Part shown: positions 52,401 to 62,406 of the stretch, in pieces | How positions within the stretch are numbered: position 1 is the first letter of the stretch | Layout: each line of letters begins with the position of its first letter | NCBI GenBank assembly: GCA_009664345.1 | Contig: CP043547.1 | Location: 3,066,709-3,130,708, forward strand | Source: Planctomycetales bacterium 10988 | GTDB lineage: Bacteria; Planctomycetota; Planctomycetia; Pirellulales; Pb10988 | Reading direction: 5' to 3' | DNA: 64,000 nucleotides | Notes under the pieces: generated by a model | Told to the model about the DNA's origin: nothing | Seen by the model: only the letters and a program-made list of their open reading frames with translations | The model's database searches: none | Program-made: the position numbers and the translations under genes

Positions 52401-54233
52401 ATGAATCGATTTCCCCTACGACCTCGCCGACTCCTCGACTGTTGCATCTCTTTGCTTTCCCAAGCTTGGCTCCTGTTAATCTTGGGTTGTTCCGGGAGTG
52501 CCAACTTGCCCGCGATCGGCCAAGAGTTGACTTTAACGCCTGCGAAACCTCCGCTAAGTCCTTTGGCGACCGAAACGATTCACCTCGGGGATACCCTTTC
52601 GGCCACTGGTGGAATGATTGTCTCCGCACGCCCGGAAGCCTCGAAAGTCGGCGCGGAGATTTTGGAAAAAGGGGGAAATGCCGTCGATGCCGCCATCGCG
52701 ACGGGTTTCGCCTTGGCCGTGACTTTCCCGGAAGCGGGCAATATCGGTGGCGGGGGCTTCATGATGATCGCCGGTTCTGGGAAGACGCCGTCGGTCTGCA
52801 TCGACTACCGCGAGACGGCTCCTGCCGCGGCGACTGAGCGGATGTTCCCCCTTTTTCCTGATCGCCACACTTTGAAGATGGTCGGCGTTCCCGGCACGGT
52901 CCGGGGTTTTGCCTTGGCTCATCAACGATATGGAAAACTTCCCTGGAAGGACCTCGTTTTGCCCTCGGTAAAGTTGGCGGAAGAAGGCTTTGTCCTCGGC
53001 GGATCGCTCGCGGTGACGTTAAACACGTTAGTAGAGAATTCAACCGAACCGCAATTCGCGGAGTTTCGCCGGGTCTATGGGAAGCAAGGAGGCAAAGAAG
53101 AATGGAAGGCCACCGACACCATCCGTCTACCCGATTTGGCGAAGACTTTGAAACGCATCGCCGAACAAGGCCCGGATGAATTTTACACAGGCAAAACCGC
53201 CGAGCTACTGACGACTCAGATGCAGCAAGGCGAAGGCTTGATCACGTTGGAAGATTTAAAGAACTATCAAGCGATCGAAAGAGAGCCGATCACCGGAACC
53301 TTTCGGGAGTATCAAATCCTGGCGTCTCCTCCACCTAGCTCCGGGGGGATGATCTTGGTGGAAATGTTGAATATGCTCGAAACGTTTCCTCAGGCCGAAC
53401 ACGCCCGCTTTGATCCGTTGACCCTGCATAGGATGATCGAAATCATGCGAAGGGCCTATCGCGACCGGGCGGCCTACTTGGGCGATCCGGCTTTCACTGA
53501 AATCCCAGACAAGCTGACAACGAAGGAATACGCCCAGCAACTCGCCGCCACCATCGATCCAGAGCGGGCAACTTCAAGTGCCTCCATCGCCGGCGATATT
53601 CCCTTGACCGAGAAACCCGAGCCGAACAGCACCACACATTTCTCAGTGATCGATGCTAATGGGATGGCAGTTTCGAATACTTATACTTTGGAGCTAGCTT
53701 ACGGCAGCCGCATGGTGGTGAAAGGAGCGGGCTTTCTTTTGAATAATGAGATGGGCGACTTCAATCGGGTGCCGGGCTATACCGACACACGAGGCTTCAT
53801 CGGAACGCCACCGAACTTAATTGCTCCTGGCAAGCGAATGCTGAGTTCTCAAAATCCAGTGATTGTGAAGAAGGAAGGCAAGGTCTATTTAATCACCGGC
53901 AGCCCTGGCGGACGAACGATTATCAATACCGTCTTTCAAGTCTTGGTCAATGTGCTGGAGTATGAACTCAGTCTTCCACAAAGTGTGGCCTTACCGAGAA
54001 TTCACCATGGCTGGTTCCCGGAGGTTGTCTCCTTCGAAGGGATTTATCACCGCGACTACCGCGATGCGATCGAGGCCTTGAAACAAAAAGGACACAACCT
54101 CTCCGTGCTCCCGATTTCTCAAGGCGATGCCCATTCCATTCTTGTGCAAGAAACCACCGATAAGCAAACCCGCTATCTCGGCGTCGCGGATCAACGCCGC
54201 TTCACCGGAACTGCGGCAGGGGTTGAACCTTAA
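52401..54233 (+). CDS. ggt: Gamma-glutamyltransferase, exported
   Basis: Gamma-glutamyltransferase hydrolyses or transfers the gamma-glutamyl group of glutathione and related compounds. The 610-aa proenzyme is exported and may be a lipoprotein (WLLLILGC, Cys30). GGNAVDAAIATGFALAVTFP and NIGGGGFMMI lie in the large subunit. Autocleavage is expected before Thr411 in NSTTHFSVIDANG, giving the N-terminal Thr nucleophile of the small subunit. GSPGGRTIINTVFQV and LPRIHHGWFPEVV are also conserved. GGAAG supports ATG at 52401. It has its own terminator upstream and is a single gene. Confidence 0.95.
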   Translation: MNRFPLRPRRLLDCCISLLSQAWLLLILGCSGSANLPAIGQELTLTPAKPPLSPLATETIHLGDTLSATGGMIVSARPEASKVGAEILEKGGNAVDAAIATGFALAVTFPEAGNIGGGGFMMIAGSGKTPSVCIDYRETAPAAATERMFPLFPDRHTLKMVGVPGTVRGFALAHQRYGKLPWKDLVLPSVKLAEEGFVLGGSLAVTLNTLVENSTEPQFAEFRRVYGKQGGKEEWKATDTIRLPDLAKTLKRIAEQGPDEFYTGKTAELLTTQMQQGEGLITLEDLKNYQAIEREPITGTFREYQILASPPPSSGGMILVEMLNMLETFPQAEHARFDPLTLHRMIEIMRRAYRDRAAYLGDPAFTEIPDKLTTKEYAQQLAATIDPERATSSASIAGDIPLTEKPEPNSTTHFSVIDANGMAVSNTYTLELAYGSRMVVKGAGFLLNNEMGDFNRVPGYTDTRGFIGTPPNLIAPGKRMLSSQNPVIVKKEGKVYLITGSPGGRTIINTVFQVLVNVLEYELSLPQSVALPRIHHGWFPEVVSFEGIYHRDYRDAIEALKQKGHNLSVLPISQGDAHSILVQETTDKQTRYLGVADQRRFTGTAAGVEP

Positions 54234-54253
54234 TTGTGAGGAGTTAATTGGAT

Positions 54254-55174
54254 TTAAGATTCTTCATAACTAATTTCGAATAGTGGTTGAGCTTTCCTCA
54301 AATCCTCAATATTTCGCAGGGTTATTTCCAAATCTCCTGGTGCAATATGACCTATGTTTCTAACATCGCGAGTAATATCACTCAGTTCTATAGAATCAGG
54401 GTCCACTTTTACATAGATTAAAATTTTGTTTTGGGCCGCACGAAGAACGACGCAGGCAAAGTTCTTTATCCTTTTGAACGCAATATAATTCTTTACAGAC
54501 TTGATCTGAACATCATCCCCAAAGCTTAATAGCATGGTTTTTAAAGCATCATATAAATCTAGTAAGCCCTGGCTTGCATTTCCTAAATCATATTCTTCAG
54601 CCTTATGTGAACTACCAGTTCTGACACTAATCTTATAACTTCGTGGAATATTATTGTCTGAGTCATCAGCCTGCACTGCGTTTAACAATTCCAATAAGAA
54701 AAGCTCTTCACCGAATTTTAAATAACGATAGAGTTCGATATTACGATTGATTTGCTGCACGGCATGCTCATCGAACTTGGTGAAATTTCCGGCAATACAG
54801 AGCAGGCGAGGGCTGTTCCATTCGATGGAATCGGCGGCTTCTTGGCCATATTTTCTTAACACCAAAAGTTCAAATTCAGCCTGATGATCAAACAGCCAAT
54901 CTAAATAATAAAGCCCTTGATTGATAACGTTTTCATTGCTGGATCGTTTATATTCAATAATCACCGGGCAACCATTTTCATCGAGACCTAAGGTATCGAT
55001 CCTTCCACGGTGCGTCTTCCCTGTAGAATATTCACTCGCCAAAAAACGCACTCCCAAAAAGACTTCAAGCTGTTCTTCCATCAAGGTTTGAAGCGATTTT
55101 TCCAAGGCCATCGACTGGCCTTTCAACTCCCTCACTTCAGAATTTGCAATTTGAAATAATTTAATGTCGCTCAT
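54254..55174 (-). CDS. PD-(D/E)XK nuclease-like protein with DUF5655-type C-terminus
   Basis: The 306-aa protein has an N-terminal restriction-endonuclease-like core: GRIDTLGLDENGCPVIIEYK supplies Asp60, Glu74 and Lys76, and Gln87 with nearby helices follow (INQGLYYLDWLF). The C-terminal region (residues about 190-300) resembles the DUF5655 domain often found behind such cores. Function is not established; a DNA repair or defence role is possible. The gene is AT-richer than its neighbours and isolated. ATG at 55174 has TAGGAG 11 bases upstream; the GTG nearer to it overlaps the ribosome site. Confidence 0.75.
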   Translation of the reverse strand: MSDIKLFQIANSEVRELKGQSMALEKSLQTLMEEQLEVFLGVRFLASEYSTGKTHRGRIDTLGLDENGCPVIIEYKRSSNENVINQGLYYLDWLFDHQAEFELLVLRKYGQEAADSIEWNSPRLLCIAGNFTKFDEHAVQQINRNIELYRYLKFGEELFLLELLNAVQADDSDNNIPRSYKISVRTGSSHKAEEYDLGNASQGLLDLYDALKTMLLSFGDDVQIKSVKNYIAFKRIKNFACVVLRAAQNKILIYVKVDPDSIELSDITRDVRNIGHIAPGDLEITLRNIEDLRKAQPLFEISYEES

Positions 55175-55708
55175 TCGTGCCGACACTCCTATTTTTCAAG
55201 TTCGGTATACAGGTAATTTTCCTATAGAGGTATACGGTAAACACTTCTATTTACTTGTAATAAAAAAGAAAGATGGTATTTGCAATTTTTCTGACACTTC
55301 AATCTGCACTTCGGTGACGCTAGCATTTCGGTGAATTCATGGATATTAGGAAAATAATTATCGAGTATTTTTCACTGGATTGAATAATTAACCAATTTTT
55401 CCTAAGCCATTACGCCTAAACGACTATTAAAATCAATCCTTGTTATCTAATAAACAAATTGTACAGAAAGCAGATAAATTTTAGAAAAAGCTTGTGACAT
55501 TTGAAAGACGAAGGAGGTAGTATAGGCTATTGGATTCAATCCGTAGTCCAGCGTTCTAAGTTAGCGAAAGAATCTCACCTTATCTGACAGGTAAGCAAAC
55601 CCCACCAAATATCCCAGTTAAAATCCTTCCTACTTTCCTCCCGGCACCAGAAAAGGTGTTTGTCGTGGAAGGTACGCGCTTAACTATAACCCCCAGTGAG
55701 AAATGCGA
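55175..55708. other. Gene-free, AT-rich interval upstream of the largest gene
   Basis: The promoter of the giant gene should be here. No consensus elements stand out. The region has low GC compared with the genes either side. Confidence 0.4.
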
Positions 55709-58700
55709 ATGACTTGGCTCCCCAAATTTTCAAAAAAGGCAGAACAACGCCAACAAGCCCGAATTCAGTCGGAACGAGATACGGTCCTACAAGTAGAACA
55801 GCTTGAAACGCGAACTCTTTTGGCTGCGGAACCGCTTTTGATTGATATCAATACGGGGGGAGGGGCCTATCCTCGCGAAATCACCGAAGTCAATGGCAAT
55901 CTGTTCTTTGTGGCTAACGACGGAACCAGTGGAAATGAGCTCTGGAAGTCCGATGGGACGTCCGGCGGAACCGTGTTGGTCAAAAATATCTATGGCGGAA
56001 ATAGTGATCCAGAGTTCTTCCGCTCCTTGACCAATATGGATGGGACGTTGTTTTTTCTGGCCCGACAAGGTGCCAGTGGATATGAACTGTGGAAAAGTGA
56101 CGGAACGACCGGCGGCACGGTCATTGTGAAAGATATCAACGGCTCGGGGACTGGATCGCACCAGTTTCTCAATTCCGACAGTTATCGAGATTTGAGCTAC
56201 GACAGCCTCTTCCCCGTGAATGGAACGCTTTTTTTCCGAGCAGGAGATGGAAGTGGCCAAGAGCTATGGAAGAGTGATGGAACTGAAGGCGGAACCGTTT
56301 TGGTGAAGAACCTCGCACCCGGTGGGGCTAGTTCCGATCCACAAATGATGACGAATGTAGATGGGACGCTGTTCTTTACCGCCAATGATGGAAGTGGGAT
56401 CGGCCTTTGGAAAACCGACGGAACCGCTGGGGGGACGGTGCTTCTGAAAAACCTTTCTTCGAGCGATTACGATCACAATTTCGATTCAGAAAACGTCAAC
56501 GGAACGTTGTTCTTTTCCACCCAAGCGCGAGAATTGTGGGCCAGTGACGGGACTTACGCAGGCACACAGATCATCAAGCTCTTCAGCCAATCGAATTACA
56601 GCCCGACGAACTTAACGAATATCGAAGGGACTCTATTCTTCAGCGGTCACACGACGACCCAAGGTTTCGAACTCTGGAAGAGCGACGGGACTTCCATGGG
56701 GACCGAGCTAGTGAAGGACATTCGCACCGAATACGGCATCGGCTCGATCCCTTCGAACTTGACCAATTATGATGGAACCCTCTTCTTCCAAGCCAATGAT
56801 GGAACGCTGGGTTACGAACTCTGGACGAGTGATGGAACCTCCGCGGGGACGCAAATCGTCCAGGATATTGCTCCGAACTCTTCCAGCCCTCAATTCCTGA
56901 CCGTCTTCGATAACACCCTCTTCTTCCAAGCCAATGGCCTTAGCGGTGGCGTTCAATTGTGGACTTACGACGGAACGTCCGCCGGGGTGATGCCGTTCTT
57001 TGATTCCAACGCAGAAGTAGTCCAAAACCCCCGTTATCTGACCAATGCCAACGGCACGCTCTTCTTCACTTCCGGTGCTCCGATCGGGGGCCTTGGACAA
57101 GAGCTCTGGATCAGTGACGGGACATGTGCAGGAACGATGCTGGTCAAGAACCTCTTCGAAGGGGGCCTCGATTCGGTTCCGGAATTCTTTACCGATGTGA
57201 ATGGGACCCTCTTCTTCCGAGCGACCGGGGAAACCGCTGGCTTCGAGCTTTGGCGAAGTGATGGCACCATCGATGGTACCAACCTCGTGAAAGACATCAT
57301 TCCCGGACTCCGTGGATCGAACCCTATCGATTTGGTCAATGTAAATGGCACCCTCTTCTTCAGTGCCGAAAGCCCCTCTCTAGGCCGTGAACTTTGGAAG
57401 AGCGACGGAACGCCCGGTGGAACGCAGGTGGTCAAGGACCTCGTGAAAGATGAAGGAAGCTCCAATCCTTACCAACTCGCCAACATCAACGGCACGCTGT
57501 TCTTTGTGGCCGATGACGGAAGCTATGGCTTTGAATTATGGAAGAGCGACGGAACCAGCAACGGCACGCAAATGGTGAAAAATATTCACAGTGCGGAATA
57601 TCTGCCGGGATTCGATCAGTTCACGAACGTCAACGGCACGCTCTACTTTGTGAAAGACTCCGGGAATTTCACCCAACAGCTGTGGCGAACCACCGGGACG
57701 GGAGGCGGCACGGTCATGCTTCGCGAAAGCATCATGAACGGGGAAGAGCAAAAATTCCGCTTCTTGAACAACCTCAATGGACAATTGGTATTCGTCGCGA
57801 ACGATGGTTTTTCCGGCTATGAACTCTGGAAAAGCAATGGAACTTCGCAAGGGACGGTCTTGGTGAAAGATGTCCACGCCGGCAGCCCTGGTGCCTTCCA
57901 AGATACCTATTACATCTCGGATGCGACCTCTTTGAAGAACCTCAACGGGACGCTGTTCTTCCGAGCCAACGATGGCGTCAATGGCTACGAGCTGTGGAAA
58001 ACGGATGGAAGTTATGACGGCACGAGCCGCGTCACGCAGCTCAAACCGGGTGGAGCCGGAAGTCTCCTCAATGACTTTGCCGAGGTCGATGGCAGTCTCT
58101 TCTTCCGCACCAACGACGTGACGGAATCTTCTCTCTGGAAGACGGATGGAACCTCGGAAGGCACGGTGTTGATCAAGAGCTTGAATCGATCCCCGGCACC
58201 GTATCAAGTCGATCGGGTCGAGGCGATTCAAGGGACGCTCTACTTCGTGGCTTGGAATGCCTCGATGGGTCGCGAACTGTGGCGAAGTGACGGAACGAGT
58301 GAAGGAACGGTTCTCGTCAAGGAATTGCTCGACGATCCGAACGAACATCCGAACTTGCTGAACCAAGTGGATGGGACACTGTTCTATCGAGCGGATGATG
58401 GCTTCCACGGCATCGAACTCTGGTCCTTGGATGCGACCGTGCCGACCTTGGAAATTACCCCCGATGGTGGCATGACGACCTCCAGCCCGATTCTGTTTAC
58501 GTTCCAATTCTCCGAGGAAATCTTCGACTTTACCGTAAGTGATGTCATGATCACCAACGGAACGGCAGGGACCTTTACCGCCGTTGATGGGGATACCTAT
58601 ACCTTACAAGTAACTCCGACCGCCGATGGCGATGTCACCGTGAGCGTTGCCGAAGGAGGTGCTGTTGATGCTGACCTGCACGACAGCAAGGCCGATTCCG

Positions 58701-61700
58701 CGACGATTCTCTATGATGTGGAAACTCCTTCCTTAGAGATCACGCCGGATGGGACGTACGAAGATGCCAGCCCGATTCTCTTCACCTTTGAGTTCTCCGA
58801 AAATGTCTCGGGATTTGTCAAAGGGGATATTTCCGTGAGCAACGGAACGGCAGGGACCTTTACAGCCATCGACGGAAATACTTACACACTTGAGGTAGCC
58901 CCAACCTCCGAAGGAGATGTTGTCATCTCCGTTGCAGATGGTGTTGCCCAGGATAGCGCTGGGAAGACCAACCTCGGAGACATGGCCACGGTCGTCTATG
59001 ACATCACGCCGCCTTCGTTGCAAATCACTCCCGATGGAACGTACGAAGATGCTAGCCCGATTCTCTTCACCTTTGAATTCACCGAAGACGTGAATGGGTT
59101 TGTCAAAGGCGATATCTCGGTGACCAACGGGACTGCGGGCACCTTTACGGCCGTCGATGGCAACACGTATACCCTCGAAGTCGCTCCGACCGCTGAGGGT
59201 GAAGTGATTGTCACCGTGGTCAGCGGAGTTGCTCAAGACGACTCAGGGAAAGATAACATCGGTGACATAACCTCGGTGATTTACGATATCACCCCGCCTT
59301 CATTGGAAATCACTCCCGATGGAACCTTTACTGAGAATTCCTTGATCACCTTCACCTTTGAATTTTCTGAGGATGTGAACGGTTTTGATACCGGTGACAT
59401 CGTGGTGACCAATGGAACCAAGGGAACTTTCACCGCGGTCGATGGCAATACTTACACCCTCGAAGTCACTGCCGACGCTGAAGGGGAGGTCATAGCTACG
59501 GTCGCCGATGCGGTCGCCCAAGATGATTCCGGCAAGGATAACGTCGGCGATTCGGCCACGGTCGTCTATGACATCACGCCGCCTTCGTTGCAGATCACTC
59601 CCGATGGAACGTACGAAGATGCTAGCCCGATTCTCTTCACCTTTGAATTCACCGAAGACGTGAACGATTTTGATGCTAGTGACATCGTGGTAACCAATGG
59701 AACCAAGGGAACTTTCACCGCGGTCGATGGCAATACTTATACCCTCGAAGTCGCTCCGACCGCAGAGGGTGAAGTGACCGTCACCGTGGCCGATGCAGTT
59801 GCTCAAGACGATTCAGGGAAAGACAATCTCGGCGACATGGCTTCAGTGATTTATGATATCACGCCACCTTCATTGGAAATCACTCCCGATGGAACCTTTA
59901 CTGAGAATCCCTTGATCACCTTCACCTTTGAATTCTCTGAAGATGTGAACGGTTTTGATACCGGTGACATCGTGGTGACCAATGGAACTAAAGGAACTTT
60001 CACCGCGGTCGATGGCAATACTTACACCCTCGAAGTCACTGCCGACGCTGAAGGGGAGGTCATAGCTACGGTCGCCGATGCGGTCGCCCAAGATGATTCC
60101 GGCAAGGATAACGTCGGCGATTCGGCCACGGTCGTCTATGACATCACGCCGCCTTCGTTGCAGATCACTCCCGATGGAACGTACGAGGACGCCAGTCCAA
60201 TTCTCTTCACCTTTGAATTCACCGAAGACGTCAATGGGTTTGTCAAAGGCGATATTTCAGTAACCAACGGTACCGCAGGCACCTATACGGCTGTCGATGG
60301 CAATACTTATACGCTTGCTGTCACGCCGACCGCAGAGGGTGAAGTGACCGTCACCGTGGCCGATGCAGTTGCTCAAGACGATTCAGGGAAAGACAATCTC
60401 GGCGACATGGCTTCGGTGATTTACGACATCACCCCGCCTTCATTGGCGATTACCCCTGATGGCACACTTACCAATAGTGAACCGATCCTCTTTACATTTG
60501 AGTTTACCGAAGACGTCAATGGGTTCGTTAAGGGTGACATCATGGTGACCAATGGCACCGCGGGCACCTTTACCGTGATCGATGGCGATTCATACACCTT
60601 GGTGGTTACTCCGACCGCCGATGGGGACGTCGTGGTCACGGTCGCTGATGGTGTTGCTCAAGATGATTCGGGGAAAGATAACCTCGGCGACATGGCAACG
60701 GTTACGTATGATTCGACTCCGCCAACGGTTGAGATCACTCCCGACCAGCTCGTTACCGGTACCAATCCAATTATTTTCACCTTCGAGTTCTCTGAAGAAA
60801 TCGTCGGGTTTACGTTGGGAGATATTTCGGTCACGAATGGAACCGTCGGTGAGTTTGTCATGGTGGATGAAGACACCTATACCTTGGAAGTCTTCCCCGT
60901 CGAAGATGGAGAGGTCACCGTTAGCGTCGCTGATGCCACCGCGACGGACTTGGCAACCAATCCTCTGATCGGGAGTTCAGCCACGATCGAATCGGATCGG
61001 TTCCAAGAGAAGCCGCTCATTGTGACTGGAGCGGATGCCGGAATTCCCGCCACCGTACGAGTCTTTGCTCCCAATGGCTCGGAACAGTTTACTTTTGCTC
61101 CCTACGGGGCACAGTTTATTGGTGGAGTTCGGGTCGCCATGGGCGATATCAACGGGGACGGAATCATGGATATCGTGACGGCTCCTGGAGCAGGACATTC
61201 TCCGGAAATCCGTGTTTATGATACTGAAACCGGACTTCTGTTGAGCGGTGGGATCGGAAGCTTCCAAGCTTATGCCTCCAATGTGAAAGTCGGTCTGTTT
61301 ATAGCCGTCGGGGATGTGAATGACGATGGCTTCGACGATATCATCACCTCGGTCGATGCCGGAGGCGGGCCGCACGTGAAAGTCTTTAGCGGAGACGGTA
61401 GCGGCCTGATCAGTGAGTTTTATGCCTATGCTCCCAATGTCACCGTCGGTGTCCGTGTGGCGAGCGGCGACATTGATGGCAACGGCACCGCCGAAGTCAT
61501 CACCGCACCGGGAGCCGGCGGAGGACCGCATATCCGCGTCTTCGATGGAACCACCGGAATGCAAATGCCGGGTGCCGCGACGAACTTTTATGCCTACGCC
61601 CCCAATGTCACCACGGGGATCTATGTCGCTGCTGGCGATGTCAATAACGACGGGCTTGATGACATCATCACCGCACCGGGAGCCGGAGGCGGTCCCCATG

Positions 61701-62149
61701 TCAAAGTCTTTAGTTCACTTGATGCCAGCTTGCTACAAAACTTCTATGCCTATAATCCAGCCTTCACAGGTGGGGTTCGGGTAGGAGCCGCTGATCTCAA
61801 TAACGATGGCTACACGGATATCATCACTACACCGGGAGCCGGTGGCGGTCCCCATGTCCGGGCCTTTAGCGGAATGAATCTTGCTGATATCTCCAGCTTC
61901 TATTCCGGACCCACGAAGTATACACAAGGACTGTTCGTCGGCGGGGGAGTTACGATACTTCCGAAGACGATCGTCAATCCGCTTTCCAGTTCCTTCGTCG
62001 TTGATAGCTCAGCTTCGGAGACAACCCCGCAAGAAGAACTTCCTTTGGAAAAAATCCAAAAGAAAAAATCCTGGTGGGACGAAGTGGATGAGTTCTATGC
62101 TCAATCCGAAGAGATCGACAAACTCTTCAGTGGCCTTGGGATTGAATAG
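55709..62149 (+). CDS. Giant ELWxSDGT / nine-Ig-like / FG-GAP surface protein
   Basis: The protein is 2146 aa. MTWLPKF leads through a Lys/Gln/Arg-rich segment to LETRTLLAAEP, the export signature. Seventeen ELWxSDGT units and a terminal half unit occupy residues about 45-905. Nine Big_12-like Ig domains follow, each exactly 95 residues, then five FG-GAP-like calcium-binding units. The tail has KKSW, EF and EEIDKLFSG. Compared with the two paralogues at the left of the window it has more repeats of both kinds. An ATG two codons earlier (55703) is possible; 55709 aligns with MAWHTF of the paralogue. No ribosome site is seen. A surface or secreted structural or adhesion role is inferred. Confidence 0.92.
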   Translation: MTWLPKFSKKAEQRQQARIQSERDTVLQVEQLETRTLLAAEPLLIDINTGGGAYPREITEVNGNLFFVANDGTSGNELWKSDGTSGGTVLVKNIYGGNSDPEFFRSLTNMDGTLFFLARQGASGYELWKSDGTTGGTVIVKDINGSGTGSHQFLNSDSYRDLSYDSLFPVNGTLFFRAGDGSGQELWKSDGTEGGTVLVKNLAPGGASSDPQMMTNVDGTLFFTANDGSGIGLWKTDGTAGGTVLLKNLSSSDYDHNFDSENVNGTLFFSTQARELWASDGTYAGTQIIKLFSQSNYSPTNLTNIEGTLFFSGHTTTQGFELWKSDGTSMGTELVKDIRTEYGIGSIPSNLTNYDGTLFFQANDGTLGYELWTSDGTSAGTQIVQDIAPNSSSPQFLTVFDNTLFFQANGLSGGVQLWTYDGTSAGVMPFFDSNAEVVQNPRYLTNANGTLFFTSGAPIGGLGQELWISDGTCAGTMLVKNLFEGGLDSVPEFFTDVNGTLFFRATGETAGFELWRSDGTIDGTNLVKDIIPGLRGSNPIDLVNVNGTLFFSAESPSLGRELWKSDGTPGGTQVVKDLVKDEGSSNPYQLANINGTLFFVADDGSYGFELWKSDGTSNGTQMVKNIHSAEYLPGFDQFTNVNGTLYFVKDSGNFTQQLWRTTGTGGGTVMLRESIMNGEEQKFRFLNNLNGQLVFVANDGFSGYELWKSNGTSQGTVLVKDVHAGSPGAFQDTYYISDATSLKNLNGTLFFRANDGVNGYELWKTDGSYDGTSRVTQLKPGGAGSLLNDFAEVDGSLFFRTNDVTESSLWKTDGTSEGTVLIKSLNRSPAPYQVDRVEAIQGTLYFVAWNASMGRELWRSDGTSEGTVLVKELLDDPNEHPNLLNQVDGTLFYRADDGFHGIELWSLDATVPTLEITPDGGMTTSSPILFTFQFSEEIFDFTVSDVMITNGTAGTFTAVDGDTYTLQVTPTADGDVTVSVAEGGAVDADLHDSKADSATILYDVETPSLEITPDGTYEDASPILFTFEFSENVSGFVKGDISVSNGTAGTFTAIDGNTYTLEVAPTSEGDVVISVADGVAQDSAGKTNLGDMATVVYDITPPSLQITPDGTYEDASPILFTFEFTEDVNGFVKGDISVTNGTAGTFTAVDGNTYTLEVAPTAEGEVIVTVVSGVAQDDSGKDNIGDITSVIYDITPPSLEITPDGTFTENSLITFTFEFSEDVNGFDTGDIVVTNGTKGTFTAVDGNTYTLEVTADAEGEVIATVADAVAQDDSGKDNVGDSATVVYDITPPSLQITPDGTYEDASPILFTFEFTEDVNDFDASDIVVTNGTKGTFTAVDGNTYTLEVAPTAEGEVTVTVADAVAQDDSGKDNLGDMASVIYDITPPSLEITPDGTFTENPLITFTFEFSEDVNGFDTGDIVVTNGTKGTFTAVDGNTYTLEVTADAEGEVIATVADAVAQDDSGKDNVGDSATVVYDITPPSLQITPDGTYEDASPILFTFEFTEDVNGFVKGDISVTNGTAGTYTAVDGNTYTLAVTPTAEGEVTVTVADAVAQDDSGKDNLGDMASVIYDITPPSLAITPDGTLTNSEPILFTFEFTEDVNGFVKGDIMVTNGTAGTFTVIDGDSYTLVVTPTADGDVVVTVADGVAQDDSGKDNLGDMATVTYDSTPPTVEITPDQLVTGTNPIIFTFEFSEEIVGFTLGDISVTNGTVGEFVMVDEDTYTLEVFPVEDGEVTVSVADATATDLATNPLIGSSATIESDRFQEKPLIVTGADAGIPATVRVFAPNGSEQFTFAPYGAQFIGGVRVAMGDINGDGIMDIVTAPGAGHSPEIRVYDTETGLLLSGGIGSFQAYASNVKVGLFIAVGDVNDDGFDDIITSVDAGGGPHVKVFSGDGSGLISEFYAYAPNVTVGVRVASGDIDGNGTAEVITAPGAGGGPHIRVFDGTTGMQMPGAATNFYAYAPNVTTGIYVAAGDVNNDGLDDIITAPGAGGGPHVKVFSSLDASLLQNFYAYNPAFTGGVRVGAADLNNDGYTDIITTPGAGGGPHVRAFSGMNLADISSFYSGPTKYTQGLFVGGGVTILPKTIVNPLSSSFVVDSSASETTPQEELPLEKIQKKKSWWDEVDEFYAQSEEIDKLFSGLGIE
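58442..61006 (+). repeat. Nine tandem 285-bp Ig-like repeats with a duplicated two-unit block
   Basis: Units start at 58442, 58727, 59012, 59297, 59582, 59867, 60152, 60437 and 60722, always 285 bp apart. Units 4 and 6 (59297, 59867) differ at only five bases by my alignment and are identical over their second half. The 3' halves of units 5 and 7 are also nearly identical, which indicates a recent 570-bp duplication. The front of unit 7 resembles unit 3 instead, suggesting gene conversion. Confidence 0.95.
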
Positions 62150-62182
62150 TCGTTGACCACGAAGCTCGAATCCAATCATCCC

Positions 62183-62217
62183 GAAGAGATCGTATTGAAA
62201 AATGCGGTCTCTTTTTT
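62183..62217 (+). terminator. Rho-independent terminator of the giant gene
   Basis: AAGAGATCGTATT pairs with AATGCGGTCTCTT through two G-U pairs around GAAA, followed by a run of seven or so T's. Confidence 0.85.
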
Positions 62218-62406
62218 TGTGGAATGAAAGACCCCTAAAGCGAAAAACGAACTGCATATCCGTCTAGTAGAGAAAGATTTCCTCATTGTTTTTTACCAGG
62301 GGTTTGACTAGAATGAGTTTCGCGATTTTGCGAGCTCTGCGGAGAAATCCGCTCTCTTGTTCCTTCCTCCTTATGTTTGGTTCTCTAACCTTGTTGGTCC
62401 GTTCCG

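Noticed and set aside
57536-58507. 323-aa minus-strand open frame inside the 2146-aa gene
   Set aside because: A shadow of the ELWxSDGT repeats; similar frames appear opposite every copy of these repeats.
58442-61006. CRISPR array
   Set aside because: The repeat is coding, 285 bp, in frame and lacks spacers; it is a tandem protein-domain array.
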